Positions 23,554 to 33,850 of a DNA stretch of 64,000 bases are shown here, piece after piece. A program made the translations under genes and the position numbers. The first letter of the stretch is position 1. Each line of letters opens with the position of its first letter. The notes below the pieces were generated by a model. The model searched no databases and had not been told where the DNA came from. It saw only the letters and a list, made by a program, of their open reading frames with translations. This DNA comes from Gammaproteobacteria bacterium. Lineage in GTDB: Bacteria > Pseudomonadota > Gammaproteobacteria > Xanthomonadales > SZUA-36. The DNA is taken from contig JAUIBE010000003.1 in assembly GCA_030428105.1 (NCBI GenBank), forward strand, positions 1-64,000, in the 5' to 3' direction.

Positions 23554-25857
23554 TTGAACAACTACCTGAACAAGACACGGCTGGTCGTCGCACTGATCAG
23601 CCTGGCCAGCTTGAGCCCCAGCACAAACTTGTTAGCTGACGATGACTGCGTTGCAGACTCATCAAGCAGCGATGCCAACGGCACCCCGCGCTGCCTGCGG
23701 CTCGACCCGATCACCATCTTCGGCAGCGCCGGCGATGCGCGCGACGTGGCGGGCGGCGCCAGCTACATCACCAACGAGGACCTGCAGGAATTCGAAACCA
23801 CCGACGTGGTGCGCGCCCTGCGGCGTGTTCCTGGCGTTTCACTGCAGGTAGAAGACGGCTGGGCCCTGCGTCCCAACATCAGCATTCGCGGCAGCGCCAC
23901 CGAGCGCAGCAGCCGCATCACCCTGCTGGAAGACAACGTGCTGATCGCGCCGGCGCCGTACGCTGCGTCTTCAGCCTACTACTTCCCTACTTTCGGCCGT
24001 ATCCACTCGGTTGAGGTGCTCAAGGGGCCCTCGTCCATTACCCAGGGGCCTTACACCGTGGGCGGCGCCATCAACCTGGTGACCACGCCGATCCCGGCCG
24101 AGCGCGGCGGCATGGTGCGCGGCGAGATCGGTTCTGACAGCACCTGGCGGGCGCACGCCTGGTATGGCGATTCGCAGGAACGCTTCGCCTACCTGGTTGA
24201 GACCCACCAGTGGCAATCGGACGGCTACCAGTCCATCGACAACAGCGCCTCGGACACTGGCCTGGACAAGGCCGACTACCTGGCCAAGCTGGCGTTCTAC
24301 TCGGACCCGACCGCGGCTGTGTACCAGCGCTTCGACATCAAGCTGCAGACCTCGGACGAAACCTCCGAGCAAAGCTACCTGGGCCTCACCGACGCCGATT
24401 TCGACAACGACCCGCTGCGCCGTTACGGCGCCTCGCGCGTGGACGAGATGAACAACGACCACGACCAGGTCGTGCTCAACTGGCGAGTGGAAACTGAGAG
24501 CGGCCTGGGCGCCACCCTGACGGCTTATTCCAACGACACCTCGCGCGCCTGGTACAAAACCGAGGCGATCGACTTTGACGGCAGCGCAAGCCCCGAGACC
24601 TTCTCCGGAACCGGCTGGTCCAACGTGGTCAGCGCGGTGAACCTGGGCGACAGCCTCGGCGGACTTTCACCCGCGGAACTGCAGGCCATTCTCGACGGCG
24701 CCGATACCGCCGAAGGCTCCATCCAGGTGCGCAACAATGCGCGTACTTATGAATCACGCGGCATCCAGCTCGCCCTCGATCACGTCTTCAGCGGCGGCGA
24801 AACCACCCACACCTTCCAGGCCGGGGTGCGTTACCACGAGGACGAGGAAGACCGCCTGCAGCGTAATGACACCTACCAGCAACTGGGCGGCGAACTGGTG
24901 CTCAACCAGGTGGGCCTGGAAGGCAATGCCGGCAACCGCATCCAGTCGGCCGAAGCCTGGGCGTTTTACGTATTTGACCGCATCGACTGGGGCACCTGGA
25001 CCCTGACCCCCGGCCTCCGCTACGAATCCATCGACCTGTCGCGCGTGCGTTACTACGAGAACAGCGACGATCCTTCCAGCCGCGACCAGGACAACTTCCG
25101 CGACACGCGCTCCAACGACGTGGACGTGTGGCTGCCCGGCATGGGCGCCATCAAGCAGTTCGGCGACGACTGGCAGATGGTGATGGGCGTGCACAAGGGG
25201 TTCGCGGTGCCCGGCAACGCGCCCGGCGTTGACCCCGAGGAAAGCATCAACTACGAGTACGGCGTACGCCACGTGGGCCAGTTCGGCAGCTTCGAGGCGA
25301 TGGGCTTTTTCAACGACTACTCCAACCTGGTCGGGGTGTGCACCAACTCTTCCGGCTCCGATTGCGACCCGGGCGACGCCTTCAACGGCGATGCAGTCCA
25401 CGTACTCGGCCTGGAGCTGTCCTGGAACAGCGCGTTTCCGCTGGATAACGGCTGGAGCATTCCGCTGGAAGTGGCCTACACCTGGATGGACGCCGAGTTT
25501 GAAACCGCGTTTGATTCCGAGTTTTTTGGCAACGTCGAAGAGGGCGACCCGGTGCCCTACATTCCGGACAACCAGTTCTGGCTGGCCACCGGCCTGGATG
25601 CAGGCGACTGGTCATTTGACGCCAGCGTGAATTTCGTTGACGGCACCTGTACCGCGGCCTCCTGCGGCGCGTTTGAATCGACCGAATCGGCCACCCTCAT
25701 CGACCTGGCGGCGCACTACCGCTGGAACGAGCGGCTGGAGCTTTACGGGGTAGTTGAGAACGCCACCGACAAGCTTTACATCGCCGGCCGGCAGCCGTAC
25801 GGCGCCCGCACCAACAAGCCGCGTACGTTTATCCTGGGAGCGCGGGTTTTATTCTGA
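23554..25857 (+). CDS. TonB-dependent outer-membrane receptor, FecA-like
   Basis: A 767-residue TonB-dependent receptor. It starts with TTG; the first 28 residues form a signal peptide ending in NLLADDD, and no ATG lies near. The plug domain covers about 55-170, with [34 protein letters not shown] and [40 protein letters not shown] and the following [20 protein letters not shown] are closest to Fe(III)-dicitrate (FecA) receptors. The beta-barrel ends in the C-terminal aromatic signature FILGARVLF. The ligand is probably a ferric chelate; this is inferred from the Fur box 56 nt upstream and the plug similarity. It overlaps rppH by 9 nt at the 3' end. Confidence 0.92.
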   Translation: MNNYLNKTRLVVALISLASLSPSTNLLADDDCVADSSSSDANGTPRCLRLDPITIFGSAGDARDVAGGASYITNEDLQEFETTDVVRALRRVPGVSLQVEDGWALRPNISIRGSATERSSRITLLEDNVLIAPAPYAASSAYYFPTFGRIHSVEVLKGPSSITQGPYTVGGAINLVTTPIPAERGGMVRGEIGSDSTWRAHAWYGDSQERFAYLVETHQWQSDGYQSIDNSASDTGLDKADYLAKLAFYSDPTAAVYQRFDIKLQTSDETSEQSYLGLTDADFDNDPLRRYGASRVDEMNNDHDQVVLNWRVETESGLGATLTAYSNDTSRAWYKTEAIDFDGSASPETFSGTGWSNVVSAVNLGDSLGGLSPAELQAILDGADTAEGSIQVRNNARTYESRGIQLALDHVFSGGETTHTFQAGVRYHEDEEDRLQRNDTYQQLGGELVLNQVGLEGNAGNRIQSAEAWAFYVFDRIDWGTWTLTPGLRYESIDLSRVRYYENSDDPSSRDQDNFRDTRSNDVDVWLPGMGAIKQFGDDWQMVMGVHKGFAVPGNAPGVDPEESINYEYGVRHVGQFGSFEAMGFFNDYSNLVGVCTNSSGSDCDPGDAFNGDAVHVLGLELSWNSAFPLDNGWSIPLEVAYTWMDAEFETAFDSEFFGNVEEGDPVPYIPDNQFWLATGLDAGDWSFDASVNFVDGTCTAASCGAFESTESATLIDLAAHYRWNERLELYGVVENATDKLYIAGRQPYGARTNKPRTFILGARVLF

Positions 25858-26343
25858 AACCTGCGCCACGCGCTCGGTAGCCATCGGCTCCAGCAAACTC
25901 AGGGCTCGGCGGTAAACACCGCGCTTGAAGCGAATGACGTTCTCCGCCGGGTACCAGAAATCCACCCACTTGTAGGTCGAGAATTCGGGGTGGCCGGTGG
26001 TTTCAAGGTTGAACACGGAATCGTCCGCAAGGAAGTGCAGCAGGAACCAGACCTGTTTCTGGCCGATGCAAAGCGGTTTGCTGTATTGACGCTGGTAGCG
26101 CTTGGGAAGCCGGTAACGAAGCCAGCCCGGAGTGGAACCCAGCAGCGCGACATGCTCGGTAGTCAGGCCCGTTTCTTCGCGCAATTCGCGATACATGGCC
26201 TCTTCGGGGGTCTCGTCGGTGTTCATGCCGCCCTGCGGAAACTGCCAGCCATCGTTGTTGGCGCGGCGCGCCCAGAAGACCTGGCGTTCATCGTTGATCA
26301 GTACGATCCCAACGTTGGGGCGATAGCCGTCAGGGTCGATCAT
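25849..26343 (-). CDS. rppH: RNA pyrophosphohydrolase (Nudix)
   Basis: RppH removes pyrophosphate from the 5' end of triphosphorylated mRNA and thereby triggers RNase E decay. The 164-residue protein has the RppH N-terminus [26 protein letters not shown] at 33-40 and a complete Nudix box [20 protein letters not shown] followed by TGL (residues 38-60) with the metal-binding glutamates. It is convergent with the TonB receptor and overlaps it by 9 nt; it is divergent from the ABC permease gene. The context is not informative for function. Confidence 0.96.
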   Translation of the reverse strand: MIDPDGYRPNVGIVLINDERQVFWARRANNDGWQFPQGGMNTDETPEEAMYRELREETGLTTEHVALLGSTPGWLRYRLPKRYQRQYSKPLCIGQKQVWFLLHFLADDSVFNLETTGHPEFSTYKWVDFWYPAENVIRFKRGVYRRALSLLEPMATERVAQVSE

Positions 26344-26410
26344 GGCGAAAATTCCCTTGCGCGAAATGCCTTATCATAGTTCGTCCACTCACGCTGCATA
26401 TTAACACTTG

Positions 26411-27388
26411 ATGGCGTTACCCGCGCGACTCCTCATTCCGGCCCTGCTGGTGATTTCGCTTGCCAGCCTGCTGCTTTCCAGCGCCACGGGCTCGGTGTCA
26501 ATGAGCCTGCCGGAGTGGTTCGCGGCGCTGCAGGATCCAGCCTCCAGCCACGGTGAAGTGATCTGGCGGCTGCGCATTCCGCGCGCGATTGCCGCGTGGA
26601 TGGTCGGCGCCTTGCTGGCCCTGGCGGGCTGCCTGATGCAGGTGCTCTTGCGCAACCCGCTGGCCGACCCTTACATCCTGGGCGTGTCTGGCGGGGCGGC
26701 GTTCGCAACGCTGCTCGGCATCACGCTGGGCGTGACCGCGGCTTTCCTTCCCGCCCTGGCGCTGGTGGGCGCGCTGTTGTCCATCCTTATCGTGTTTGGG
26801 CTGGCCCGCGGCGAAGGTCCGTGGAGTGGAACCCGCCTGTTGCTCACCGGCGTGGTCACCGCCTCCGGCTGGGCGGCGCTGATCAGCCTGGTGCTGGCGC
26901 TGAGCCCCGACAACAGCCTGCGCGGCATGCTGTTCTGGCTGCTGGGCGACTTGTCGTTTGCCACGCCAGGCGTTGCCTCGGCGCTGGCGCTGGTGGTGGT
27001 CTACCTGGTGGTGTCACTGTTGGCCCGGAGCCTGAACATCCTGGCGATGGGCGAATCCACGGCGCGGCTGCTGGGCGAGGAAACCGATCGGCTCTTGTGG
27101 CTGGTCTACTTGCTGGCTTCCGTGCTGACAGCCACCGCGGTATCGATGGCCGGAACCGTTGGCTTCGTCGGCCTGATTGTTCCGCACCTGTGCCGCATGC
27201 TCAGCGGGCCGGATCACCGCACCCTGATCCCGGTTGCCACCCTGTTTGGCGGCTGTTTCCTGGTGATTTCCGATACCCTGGCGCGCACCCTGATGGCGCC
27301 ACGCCAGCTGCCGGTGGGCGTGGTCACCGCCATCATCGGCGTGCCGCTGTTCCTGTTATTGCTCAACCGCGCGAGGCTGCGCTCTTGA
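26411..27388 (+). CDS. FecCD/BtuC-type ABC transporter permease
   Basis: A 325-residue inner-membrane permease of the FecCD family with about ten helices, which imports siderophores, haem or cobalamin. Family hallmarks are WRLRIPRAIAAWMVGALLAL, AGCLMQVLLRNPLADPYILG, and the C-terminal TVGFVGLIVPHLCRML and GPDHRTLIPVATLFGGCFLV, which include the ATPase-coupling loop. I use the ATG at 26411; a TTG directly before it is also open. The ATPase gene follows with overlapping stop and start. No periplasmic binding protein is adjacent. The Fur-controlled TonB receptor 0.6 kb away suggests iron-chelate uptake. Confidence 0.92.
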   Translation: MALPARLLIPALLVISLASLLLSSATGSVSMSLPEWFAALQDPASSHGEVIWRLRIPRAIAAWMVGALLALAGCLMQVLLRNPLADPYILGVSGGAAFATLLGITLGVTAAFLPALALVGALLSILIVFGLARGEGPWSGTRLLLTGVVTASGWAALISLVLALSPDNSLRGMLFWLLGDLSFATPGVASALALVVVYLVVSLLARSLNILAMGESTARLLGEETDRLLWLVYLLASVLTATAVSMAGTVGFVGLIVPHLCRMLSGPDHRTLIPVATLFGGCFLVISDTLARTLMAPRQLPVGVVTAIIGVPLFLLLLNRARLRS

Positions 27389-28185
27389 CCAGCCAGGCGA
27401 CAACCCTGGCCTGCAGCGGGCTGGACGTTTCCATTGCTGACATCCAGGTGGTGCTTGGCCTTGACCTCGCCTGCCGACCGGGCGAGTACTGGGGCTTGCT
27501 GGGCCCCAACGGCGCCGGCAAAACAACCTTGCTGCGCGCCCTGGCGGGGCTGCATCCGGCGAACGCAGGAGCAGTCACCATCGCCGGAGGGTCGCTGGCC
27601 GCCATGCCCCGCCGCCAGGTGGCGCAGAAACTAGGGATGCTGCAACAGCACACGGTCTACCTGTTCGACGCCAACGTGCTGCAGATTGCGCTCACCGGCC
27701 GTCATCCGCACCTGGGACGATGGGACAGGGAGCGCGCCGAAGACATCGCCCTGGCGGAATCGGCGCTGGCCTCGGTGGACCTGTCCGGCTTCTCACAACG
27801 GGTGGTGACCCAGCTTTCCGGCGGGGAATCCAGGCGATTGGCGCTGGCCGCTTTGCTGGTGCAGCAACCGGATATCCTGCTGCTGGACGAACCCACCAAC
27901 CACCTCGATCTGCGGCACCAGACGCGCATCATGGAACTCACCGCGGCGGTGGTCGGTGAAGGCAGGACCGCCCTGGCCGCATTGCACGACATCAACCTGG
28001 CGGCGCGCTATTGCAGCCATGTCCTGATGCTGGAAGGTGACGGCGCGTGGCGCGCCGGTCCGACGAATGAGATGCTTTCGGCCGAGCGGCTCAGCAGTTT
28101 GTATGGCTGCCCGGTGGAACGCATTGAAACCCCAACGGGTCCACGATTCTATCCCCGCTCTGAAGGCGTCTCTTCCGCCCCCTGA
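27385..28185 (+). CDS. ABC transporter ATP-binding protein, FepC/BtuD type
   Basis: A 266-residue ATPase that powers the preceding permease. Walker A GPNGAGKTTLLRALAG lies at about 40-55, the signature QLSGGESRRLALAALLVQQP near 140, and Walker B ILLLDEPTNHLDLR directly after it. The D-loop and switch His (ALHDINLAARYC) also fit the FepC/BtuD group. The start is a TTG at 27385 that shares bases with the permease stop (TTGA); GAGG lies nine nt upstream. Automated calling may miss or extend it, because the same frame is open 263 codons further upstream. The 3' end overlaps the convergent carrier gene by 37 nt. Confidence 0.93.
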   Translation: MTSQATTLACSGLDVSIADIQVVLGLDLACRPGEYWGLLGPNGAGKTTLLRALAGLHPANAGAVTIAGGSLAAMPRRQVAQKLGMLQQHTVYLFDANVLQIALTGRHPHLGRWDRERAEDIALAESALASVDLSGFSQRVVTQLSGGESRRLALAALLVQQPDILLLDEPTNHLDLRHQTRIMELTAAVVGEGRTALAALHDINLAARYCSHVLMLEGDGAWRAGPTNEMLSAERLSSLYGCPVERIETPTGPRFYPRSEGVSSAP

Positions 28186-29447
28186 ACGTCGCGCAAGCCC
28201 TGGTAGGTTTTGCCCAGGCGCCACGCGCCCCAGCCCCACAAGCCCATCACGGGCAGGTAGAACCAGGTCGACTGGGCCACGCTCAGGCCGCTGCTCATCA
28301 GGCCCTTGAAGATCCAGCTCGCAGTTACATCGCTGCCGCGGTAGACCACGGTGTCGATGAAGTTCTTGCTCTTGTAACGCAATTCGCGATCGACCACGGT
28401 AAACAGCATTTCCTTGGCCGGGCCGAGCACGCCATAGTTCATGGAGCGCTGCGCCACCTGCACCGCAGCAAACAGAACCAGCCCCATCGAACTGCCCAGC
28501 AGCACGAAGCCCCCAGCCAGCAGCGCCGGCACCAGCACCAGGGTGCCGCTCATGCCAAATTTCGCAATCAGGCGCGAGGTGATTATGAACTGGAAGGTGA
28601 AGGCCAGGATCTGTACGCACAAATCCAGGTAACTGAAAAACTGGGTGCGGTTATCGAAACCGACAATGCCATCCCGCACCAGCACCGCCATGCCGTTGAA
28701 CAGGAAGGTGGAAACCAGGTTGTGGCACAGCATCAGCAGGCAGGCGTAAAGCAGGTACTTCGACTGGAACACGCGTACTGCGCCCTGCCACACGCCGCCG
28801 CCGATGACCTCGGATTCCTTGTTGGTGGTTTCGCGCTCGTAGCGGCCCAGGAAAATCGCCAGCCCGGTCGCCACCAGCAGGCACAGCCCGGCCACTATCA
28901 TGACCCCTTTTGAGCCAAAGGGCGTGACCAGGTTGGAGGTAACCAGCGGCCCGACAATGGAACCCAGGCTGCCACCCGCCATGATCACGCCGAACAGGCG
29001 CTGCGCCTGGCCGGGGCGGAACACATCGGTCATGAATGACCAGAACACCGACACCACGAACAGGTTGAACACGCTGAGCCAGATGTAGAAGCTGCGCTGG
29101 ATCCACTGCGGCGTTTCGGCATCCTGGAAGCCGAAAATGAAAAACACCAGGCAGCCGACGAAGAACAGGTAACTGGCGGGAATGAACTGGCCGCGGCGAA
29201 AGCGCGAAACCAGGAAACCGAAAACCGGCACGATGGCCAGCATGGTGATAAAGGTGCCGGTATACAGCCAGTGCAGGATATCCGCGTTATTCGCGGCCAC
29301 CGTGCCGCGAATGGGCCGCAACATGAAGTAGCCGCCGAGCAGAAAGAAGAAGTAACTGAACGCAATCAGCAGGCGCGGCCACTCGCCGTGCTCTACCCGC
29401 ACCAGGCGTTCAAGAATATTGTCGCCCGGGCGGGCCGCTTCAGACAT
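28149..29447 (-). CDS. MFS-like / NTP-NDP exchange transporter-like carrier
   Basis: A 432-residue polytopic inner-membrane protein with about twelve hydrophobic segments. The N-terminal part (YFFFLLGGYFMLRPIRGTVA; ILHWLYTGTFITMLAIVPVF) resembles proteobacterial carriers annotated as NTP/NDP exchange transporters or MFS proteins. The C-terminal end carries YGVLGPAKEMLFTVVDRELR near residue 337 and YKSKNFIDTVVYRGSDV near 358, the conserved end of that group. The substrate cannot be told, and nucleotide exchange should not be assumed in a free-living cell. It is the third gene of the second RND operon, 45 nt after the adaptor stop. Confidence 0.75.
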   Translation of the reverse strand: MSEAARPGDNILERLVRVEHGEWPRLLIAFSYFFFLLGGYFMLRPIRGTVAANNADILHWLYTGTFITMLAIVPVFGFLVSRFRRGQFIPASYLFFVGCLVFFIFGFQDAETPQWIQRSFYIWLSVFNLFVVSVFWSFMTDVFRPGQAQRLFGVIMAGGSLGSIVGPLVTSNLVTPFGSKGVMIVAGLCLLVATGLAIFLGRYERETTNKESEVIGGGVWQGAVRVFQSKYLLYACLLMLCHNLVSTFLFNGMAVLVRDGIVGFDNRTQFFSYLDLCVQILAFTFQFIITSRLIAKFGMSGTLVLVPALLAGGFVLLGSSMGLVLFAAVQVAQRSMNYGVLGPAKEMLFTVVDRELRYKSKNFIDTVVYRGSDVTASWIFKGLMSSGLSVAQSTWFYLPVMGLWGWGAWRLGKTYQGLRDVQGAEETPSERG

Positions 29448-29492
29448 TTGGTTGACCGCTCTTGGTGGTTAAGCGGCCTCGCTACAAGAGGA

Positions 29493-30548
29493 TCAGAGCC
29501 CGCCGTTGGCGTTCATGATGTTAACAGACTGGCCGGGCTGCAGGCGCTCATTTCCGCGCACTACCACCTGGTCGCCGGCAGAAATTTCACCAATCACCTC
29601 GATGGCGTCTCCCGCGCCCACGCCGGTGGTTACGGCAATGCGCTCCGCCTGGTTTTCACCGTTGACCACGAACACGCTTTGACCCTCGGGGCGCAGCACC
29701 AGCGCATCGCGTGGAACAATCAGCGCTTCGCGGTGCAGGTCGTAAGGAACCGCAACCCTCAGGGTCTGGCCCACGGGGAAGACTCCACTCTCCAGGTCCA
29801 GCCTCAGTTCGAACTGGTGGGTGTTTTCATCACCTACCGCCACCACGGTGCGCACTTTTGCAGTCGCGGTACGCTGGCCGGCACGTACTTCCAGGTCCTG
29901 GCCCACCTGGGTGTAGCCGTAATACTCCAGCGGTGCGCGGGCCACGACTTCCAGCCGCTCCTGGTCCACCAGGCGCACCACCATCTCGCCCGCGCCAACA
30001 CGCTCGCCGGGCATTTTCAGGCGCTCGACCAGCACGCCGTTGAACGGCGCCATGATGCGCGTGCGGGAAAGCTGGTCTTCGTTCTGCGCCAGGCGTGCGC
30101 GCGCCACCGCTACATCGCCAATGGCCACGTCGCGATCGGAACGGGTCTGCTCCAACTGGGTGATGGCGGCAAGGTTTGACTCCGCCAGGCGCGAAAAGCG
30201 CTTTTCCTCGCTCTCGAGAAACCGCACGCGCGCTTCCAGCCGGGTAATGTCAGCCAGCAATTCATCGTGCAGCAGCTTGAGACGGGTGTCGTCGATCTGT
30301 GCAACCACCTGGCCCTGCTCGAAGCGGTCTCCGATTTCGGCAACCGAGCGGAGTTGACCTTCCACTTCCGCGGCCAGGCGCGCGTCATTGCGGCTGACCA
30401 CCGTCCCGGGAACCAGGGTGACCGGCGCCACGCTCTTCATCTCGGCGCGCGCCACTTTGACCAGGGCGCCCTGTGGCGCCTGGCCCCAGGCGGAGCCGGT
30501 CAGGAAAGCAAGCAATACCAATGCACGAACTAGCCAGTTGATGATCAT
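29493..30548 (-). CDS. RND efflux periplasmic adaptor (system 2)
   Basis: A 351-residue membrane fusion protein. From the ATG at 30548 it has a cleavable signal peptide (residues 1-22, ending FLTGSAWG). Then come the barrel-sandwich half (TVVSRNDARLAAEVEGQLRS; GQVVAQIDDTRLKLLHDELL), a coiled-coil hairpin at about 85-145, the second half (RTRIMAPFNGVLVERLKMPG) and a membrane-proximal domain. AAGGA lies about 7 nt before this ATG; a TTG five codons upstream overlaps the permease stop. It works with the permease encoded directly upstream on the minus strand. Confidence 0.92.
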   Translation of the reverse strand: MIINWLVRALVLLAFLTGSAWGQAPQGALVKVARAEMKSVAPVTLVPGTVVSRNDARLAAEVEGQLRSVAEIGDRFEQGQVVAQIDDTRLKLLHDELLADITRLEARVRFLESEEKRFSRLAESNLAAITQLEQTRSDRDVAIGDVAVARARLAQNEDQLSRTRIMAPFNGVLVERLKMPGERVGAGEMVVRLVDQERLEVVARAPLEYYGYTQVGQDLEVRAGQRTATAKVRTVVAVGDENTHQFELRLDLESGVFPVGQTLRVAVPYDLHREALIVPRDALVLRPEGQSVFVVNGENQAERIAVTTGVGAGDAIEVIGEISAGDQVVVRGNERLQPGQSVNIMNANGGL

Positions 30549-30559
30549 TCTCTTGTCCT

Positions 30560-33500
30560 TCAAGCGCGGGCGGGAACGCCTTCACGCTGATCCATATTCT
30601 CCGCGGCGTCCTCGTTCATACGCAACAGGCTGGGCAACAGCAACAGGGTGAACAGCGTGCTCACCAACATGCCACCCACGATCACGCTGGCCAGGCCGCG
30701 GTAAAGCTCGGTTCCGGCCCCCGGCATCAGCATCAGCGGCAACATGCCAAAGACGCTGGTCATCGTGCTCATCAGGATGGGGCGCAGGCGCAAACGCACG
30801 GCGGTTTCCACTGCCGCTCGACGGGAAAGCCCTTCGCGCTCGCCATCGCGCGCCCGGTACACCAGCAATATGGCGTTGTTTACCACCAATCCCAAGAGGA
30901 TCACGAAACCGATCATGGTGAGCAGGTCCATCTGCTGACCGCCGGAGCCGGAAAGCACCAGGTCCATCACGCGCAGGGCGGCAATACCGCCCACCGTGGC
31001 CATCGGAATGGTCATCACCACCAACAGCGAGTCACGGAATGACTTGAACAGCGCCGAGATCAACAGGTAAAGAATCACCACTGCCAGGGCAAAGCTGCCC
31101 GACAGGCTGGCCAGCGCCTCGTCCAGCGCTTCGGCCGTGCCCCGGTAGGTGATGCTGCCATCCTCGGGCAATGCCGACAAAATGGCCGGCCCCACCTGTT
31201 CTTTCAGCGTTTCAATGGCTGTTTCAAGCGGCATGGTTGGCGGCGGCGTCACCTGCAATGACATGGTTCGCTGGCGGTCAACGCGCTGGATGCTGGAAGG
31301 CCCGGCAGTGCGTTCCATGCGCGCAAGTTCGCCGATGGACAGCACTTCGCCACTGGCGGTCGCCACCGGCAGGGCCACCAGTTCCTCGGGCGAGTACCAC
31401 TCCTCGGAGCGCAGCACGATGTCGTAGCGCTGGCGGCCATCGAAGTATTCACCGATAAAAGCGCCATCGCCCATCGCGCGGATCACCGTGGCCAGGCGCG
31501 AACGGTTCCAGCCCACCTCGGCGATGCGCCGGTCGTCAGGGATCAGACGCAGCTCCGGCTCTGCCAGCTCAAGGCCCGGCGACGGCTGCACGCGCGCCTC
31601 CGGCATGACTTGCATAACGGTGCCGAAGCCGGTGCGGCCAGCATTGAGCAGGGCGTCAAAATCATCCGCCGACAGGTCAATGCTGACCTGCCGACCGCCG
31701 CGCGCACCGGAGAAGATGGCGTCACGACCGGCAAAGGCGAAGGCATCGGGAAAACCATTGAGGATTTCACGATTGATGATCGGGATGAGTTGGTCCATCT
31801 CGTCCGGGTTGGTCGCAAAAGCGCCGAAAAATACCCCGAAGCGGCGCGCGCCACCGGAGAAGTAGTTCCTCACCTGCGGCTGTTTCTCACCCGTGAGGTA
31901 AGGCGCCATGCGGCGGTCGATTTCGTCGAGAAACTCTTCCTCGATAACCTCCATGCCCATGCCTGGCGGCGCCAGGATCATGCCGAACACCATGTTCTTC
32001 TTGCCTTCTGGCAGGTAGTCCGCAGGCGGCACCAACCACAGCACCAGGGCGATGGGTATCGCGGTGAGGCCGGCCACCCACCCCCAGCGGCGACGCGGGG
32101 TATCGGTCAGCGACATCACGTGGTCGGTCACCCAGCGCCACCACGAGCGGTGGTGGTCCTCGATGCCTTCGCGGCGAATCCAGTTAGAGGCCGCCGTTGG
32201 CAGCACGGTGACCGCCACCAGCATGGAAGCCACAACGCCCGCCGAGATGGTGATCGCCAGGTCGCCAAACAGTTGGCCAACCTCGTCCTCCAGGAACAGC
32301 ACCGGCATGAAAATCGCCACCGTGGTGGCGGTGGAGGCCAACAGGGCGCCCCACACCTGGCCAGCGCCTTTGAGCGACGCTTCATCGCCCCGCAGACCCT
32401 GCTCGCGCTGGCGGAAAATGTTCTCCAGCACCACGATGGCTGCATCCAGCACCATGCCCACGGCAAAAGCCAGGCCAGCCAGCGACACGATGTTCAGGGT
32501 TCGGCCTGCTGCGCCAAGCACCATGAATGCCGACAGCAGGCACAGTGGAATGCTCAACGCCACGATCAGGGTTGCGCGAAAACGCCTCAGGAACCACCAC
32601 AGCACCACGGTCGCCAGGATCACGCCGAGCAACAGGTTGTTGCGCACCATGTCGATGGAAGAGTTGATGTAGACGGTTTCGTCGTAGCTCTGGGTGATTT
32701 CCAGCCCGGCACGGTTCAAAACAGTTTCCTGCACTTCGGCCATGGTTGCCTTGATGGCATCCATCACTTCCAAAACGTTGACGCCCGGTTCCGGGCTGAT
32801 ATTCAGCGCCATGGCGCGGGCGCCCGATTGATGCAGCACCGAGGAGATGTCCTGCATCACCAGTTCTACCGTGGCGACATCGCGCAGCAGAATCGGGCGG
32901 CCTTCGCGCCAATCCAGCACCAGGTCGCCCAGGTCTTCAACCCGGTACTTGCCGCTGAAGCGCAGGGTGTACTGGCGCTTACCCACCTCGGTGATTCCTG
33001 CGGAGATGTCAGCGTTGGCGCCCATCTCGGAGCTGACACGGGTCAGGTCGAGGCCAATATTGGCTGCTTTGAAGGGGTCGAAGGTGATGCGCACCTCGTG
33101 ACTACGACCGCCAAAAGCACCCGTCTCTGAAACCCCCGGAATGCGGTCGAAACGGGTGACGACCTCTTCCCGGATAAAGTCCTGGTAGCTCTCGATCGGG
33201 CGGTCATTCCCCTCCACCGTGCGAATGGCGAACCAGGCAATGATGGCGTCAAACCGGTTTCCCCCCACGCGGATGGTGGGTTCATTGGCGTCCACCGGGT
33301 AGCGCGGCACCTGGTTGAGGGCATTCAGCACCTCGATCAGGGCGCGGTCCAGGTCGGTGCCCACTGCGAACTCCAGATTGACTGAACCACTGCCAAAGGC
33401 GGCGTTGGAGGTCATTCGCAGCATTCCTGGAATACTGCGCAACACGTCTTCCTGGGGCTCGAGGATTTCCGACTCCACCTCGGCCGGCGCCGAGGCCCGC

Positions 33501-33652
33501 CAGAAGGTGTTGACCGTGATAATCGGGCGCTCAAGGTCTGGCGTCATCTGGATAGGCAGGCGCGACAGGCTGATGGCGCCAAAAATAACCAGAAGGATGC
33601 AGCCCACGGCCACCGCCACGGGGTTGGATAAGGATATGCGGGTCAGCGTCAC
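30560..33652 (-). CDS. RND efflux pump permease (system 2)
   Basis: A 1030-residue RND transporter with the usual twelve helices and two large periplasmic loops. The start is GTG (MTLTRISLSNPVAVAVG). In helix 4 the proton-relay motif reads VGMVLDAAIVVLEN: the first Asp of the usual pair is kept and the second is Ala, as in heavy-metal pumps such as CusA. Helix 10 has LLGLVVNNAILLVYRARDG. No methionine-rich metal relay is obvious, so the substrate is open. It heads the operon permease-adaptor-carrier on the minus strand, divergent from the GMC oxidoreductase gene. A GTCGCG-GTTA-CGCGAC palindrome lies at 33690-33705, 38 nt before the start. Confidence 0.92.
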   Translation of the reverse strand: MTLTRISLSNPVAVAVGCILLVIFGAISLSRLPIQMTPDLERPIITVNTFWRASAPAEVESEILEPQEDVLRSIPGMLRMTSNAAFGSGSVNLEFAVGTDLDRALIEVLNALNQVPRYPVDANEPTIRVGGNRFDAIIAWFAIRTVEGNDRPIESYQDFIREEVVTRFDRIPGVSETGAFGGRSHEVRITFDPFKAANIGLDLTRVSSEMGANADISAGITEVGKRQYTLRFSGKYRVEDLGDLVLDWREGRPILLRDVATVELVMQDISSVLHQSGARAMALNISPEPGVNVLEVMDAIKATMAEVQETVLNRAGLEITQSYDETVYINSSIDMVRNNLLLGVILATVVLWWFLRRFRATLIVALSIPLCLLSAFMVLGAAGRTLNIVSLAGLAFAVGMVLDAAIVVLENIFRQREQGLRGDEASLKGAGQVWGALLASTATTVAIFMPVLFLEDEVGQLFGDLAITISAGVVASMLVAVTVLPTAASNWIRREGIEDHHRSWWRWVTDHVMSLTDTPRRRWGWVAGLTAIPIALVLWLVPPADYLPEGKKNMVFGMILAPPGMGMEVIEEEFLDEIDRRMAPYLTGEKQPQVRNYFSGGARRFGVFFGAFATNPDEMDQLIPIINREILNGFPDAFAFAGRDAIFSGARGGRQVSIDLSADDFDALLNAGRTGFGTVMQVMPEARVQPSPGLELAEPELRLIPDDRRIAEVGWNRSRLATVIRAMGDGAFIGEYFDGRQRYDIVLRSEEWYSPEELVALPVATASGEVLSIGELARMERTAGPSSIQRVDRQRTMSLQVTPPPTMPLETAIETLKEQVGPAILSALPEDGSITYRGTAEALDEALASLSGSFALAVVILYLLISALFKSFRDSLLVVMTIPMATVGGIAALRVMDLVLSGSGGQQMDLLTMIGFVILLGLVVNNAILLVYRARDGEREGLSRRAAVETAVRLRLRPILMSTMTSVFGMLPLMLMPGAGTELYRGLASVIVGGMLVSTLFTLLLLPSLLRMNEDAAENMDQREGVPARA

Positions 33653-33850
33653 TTCAAATTCTCAACAGGTAACAGGCACGAGAGAACGCGTCGCGGTTAC
33701 GCGACTGTCCAGTCTACTATTTTACCCCCGGAAACTGTGCGCCGTGATACCCAGATCGCAAAAAGACCATCGTCTGTCCCGTATCGTGCCTTGCGCTTGC
33801 CAATTCACCCCCTTGGGGTATCATTCGCATTCCCTACAATACGCGCACGT

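Noticed and set aside
27359-28185. Fusion of the ABC permease and ATPase
   Set aside because: The frames differ; the permease stop TGA overlaps the ATPase start TTG, so they are two coupled genes.
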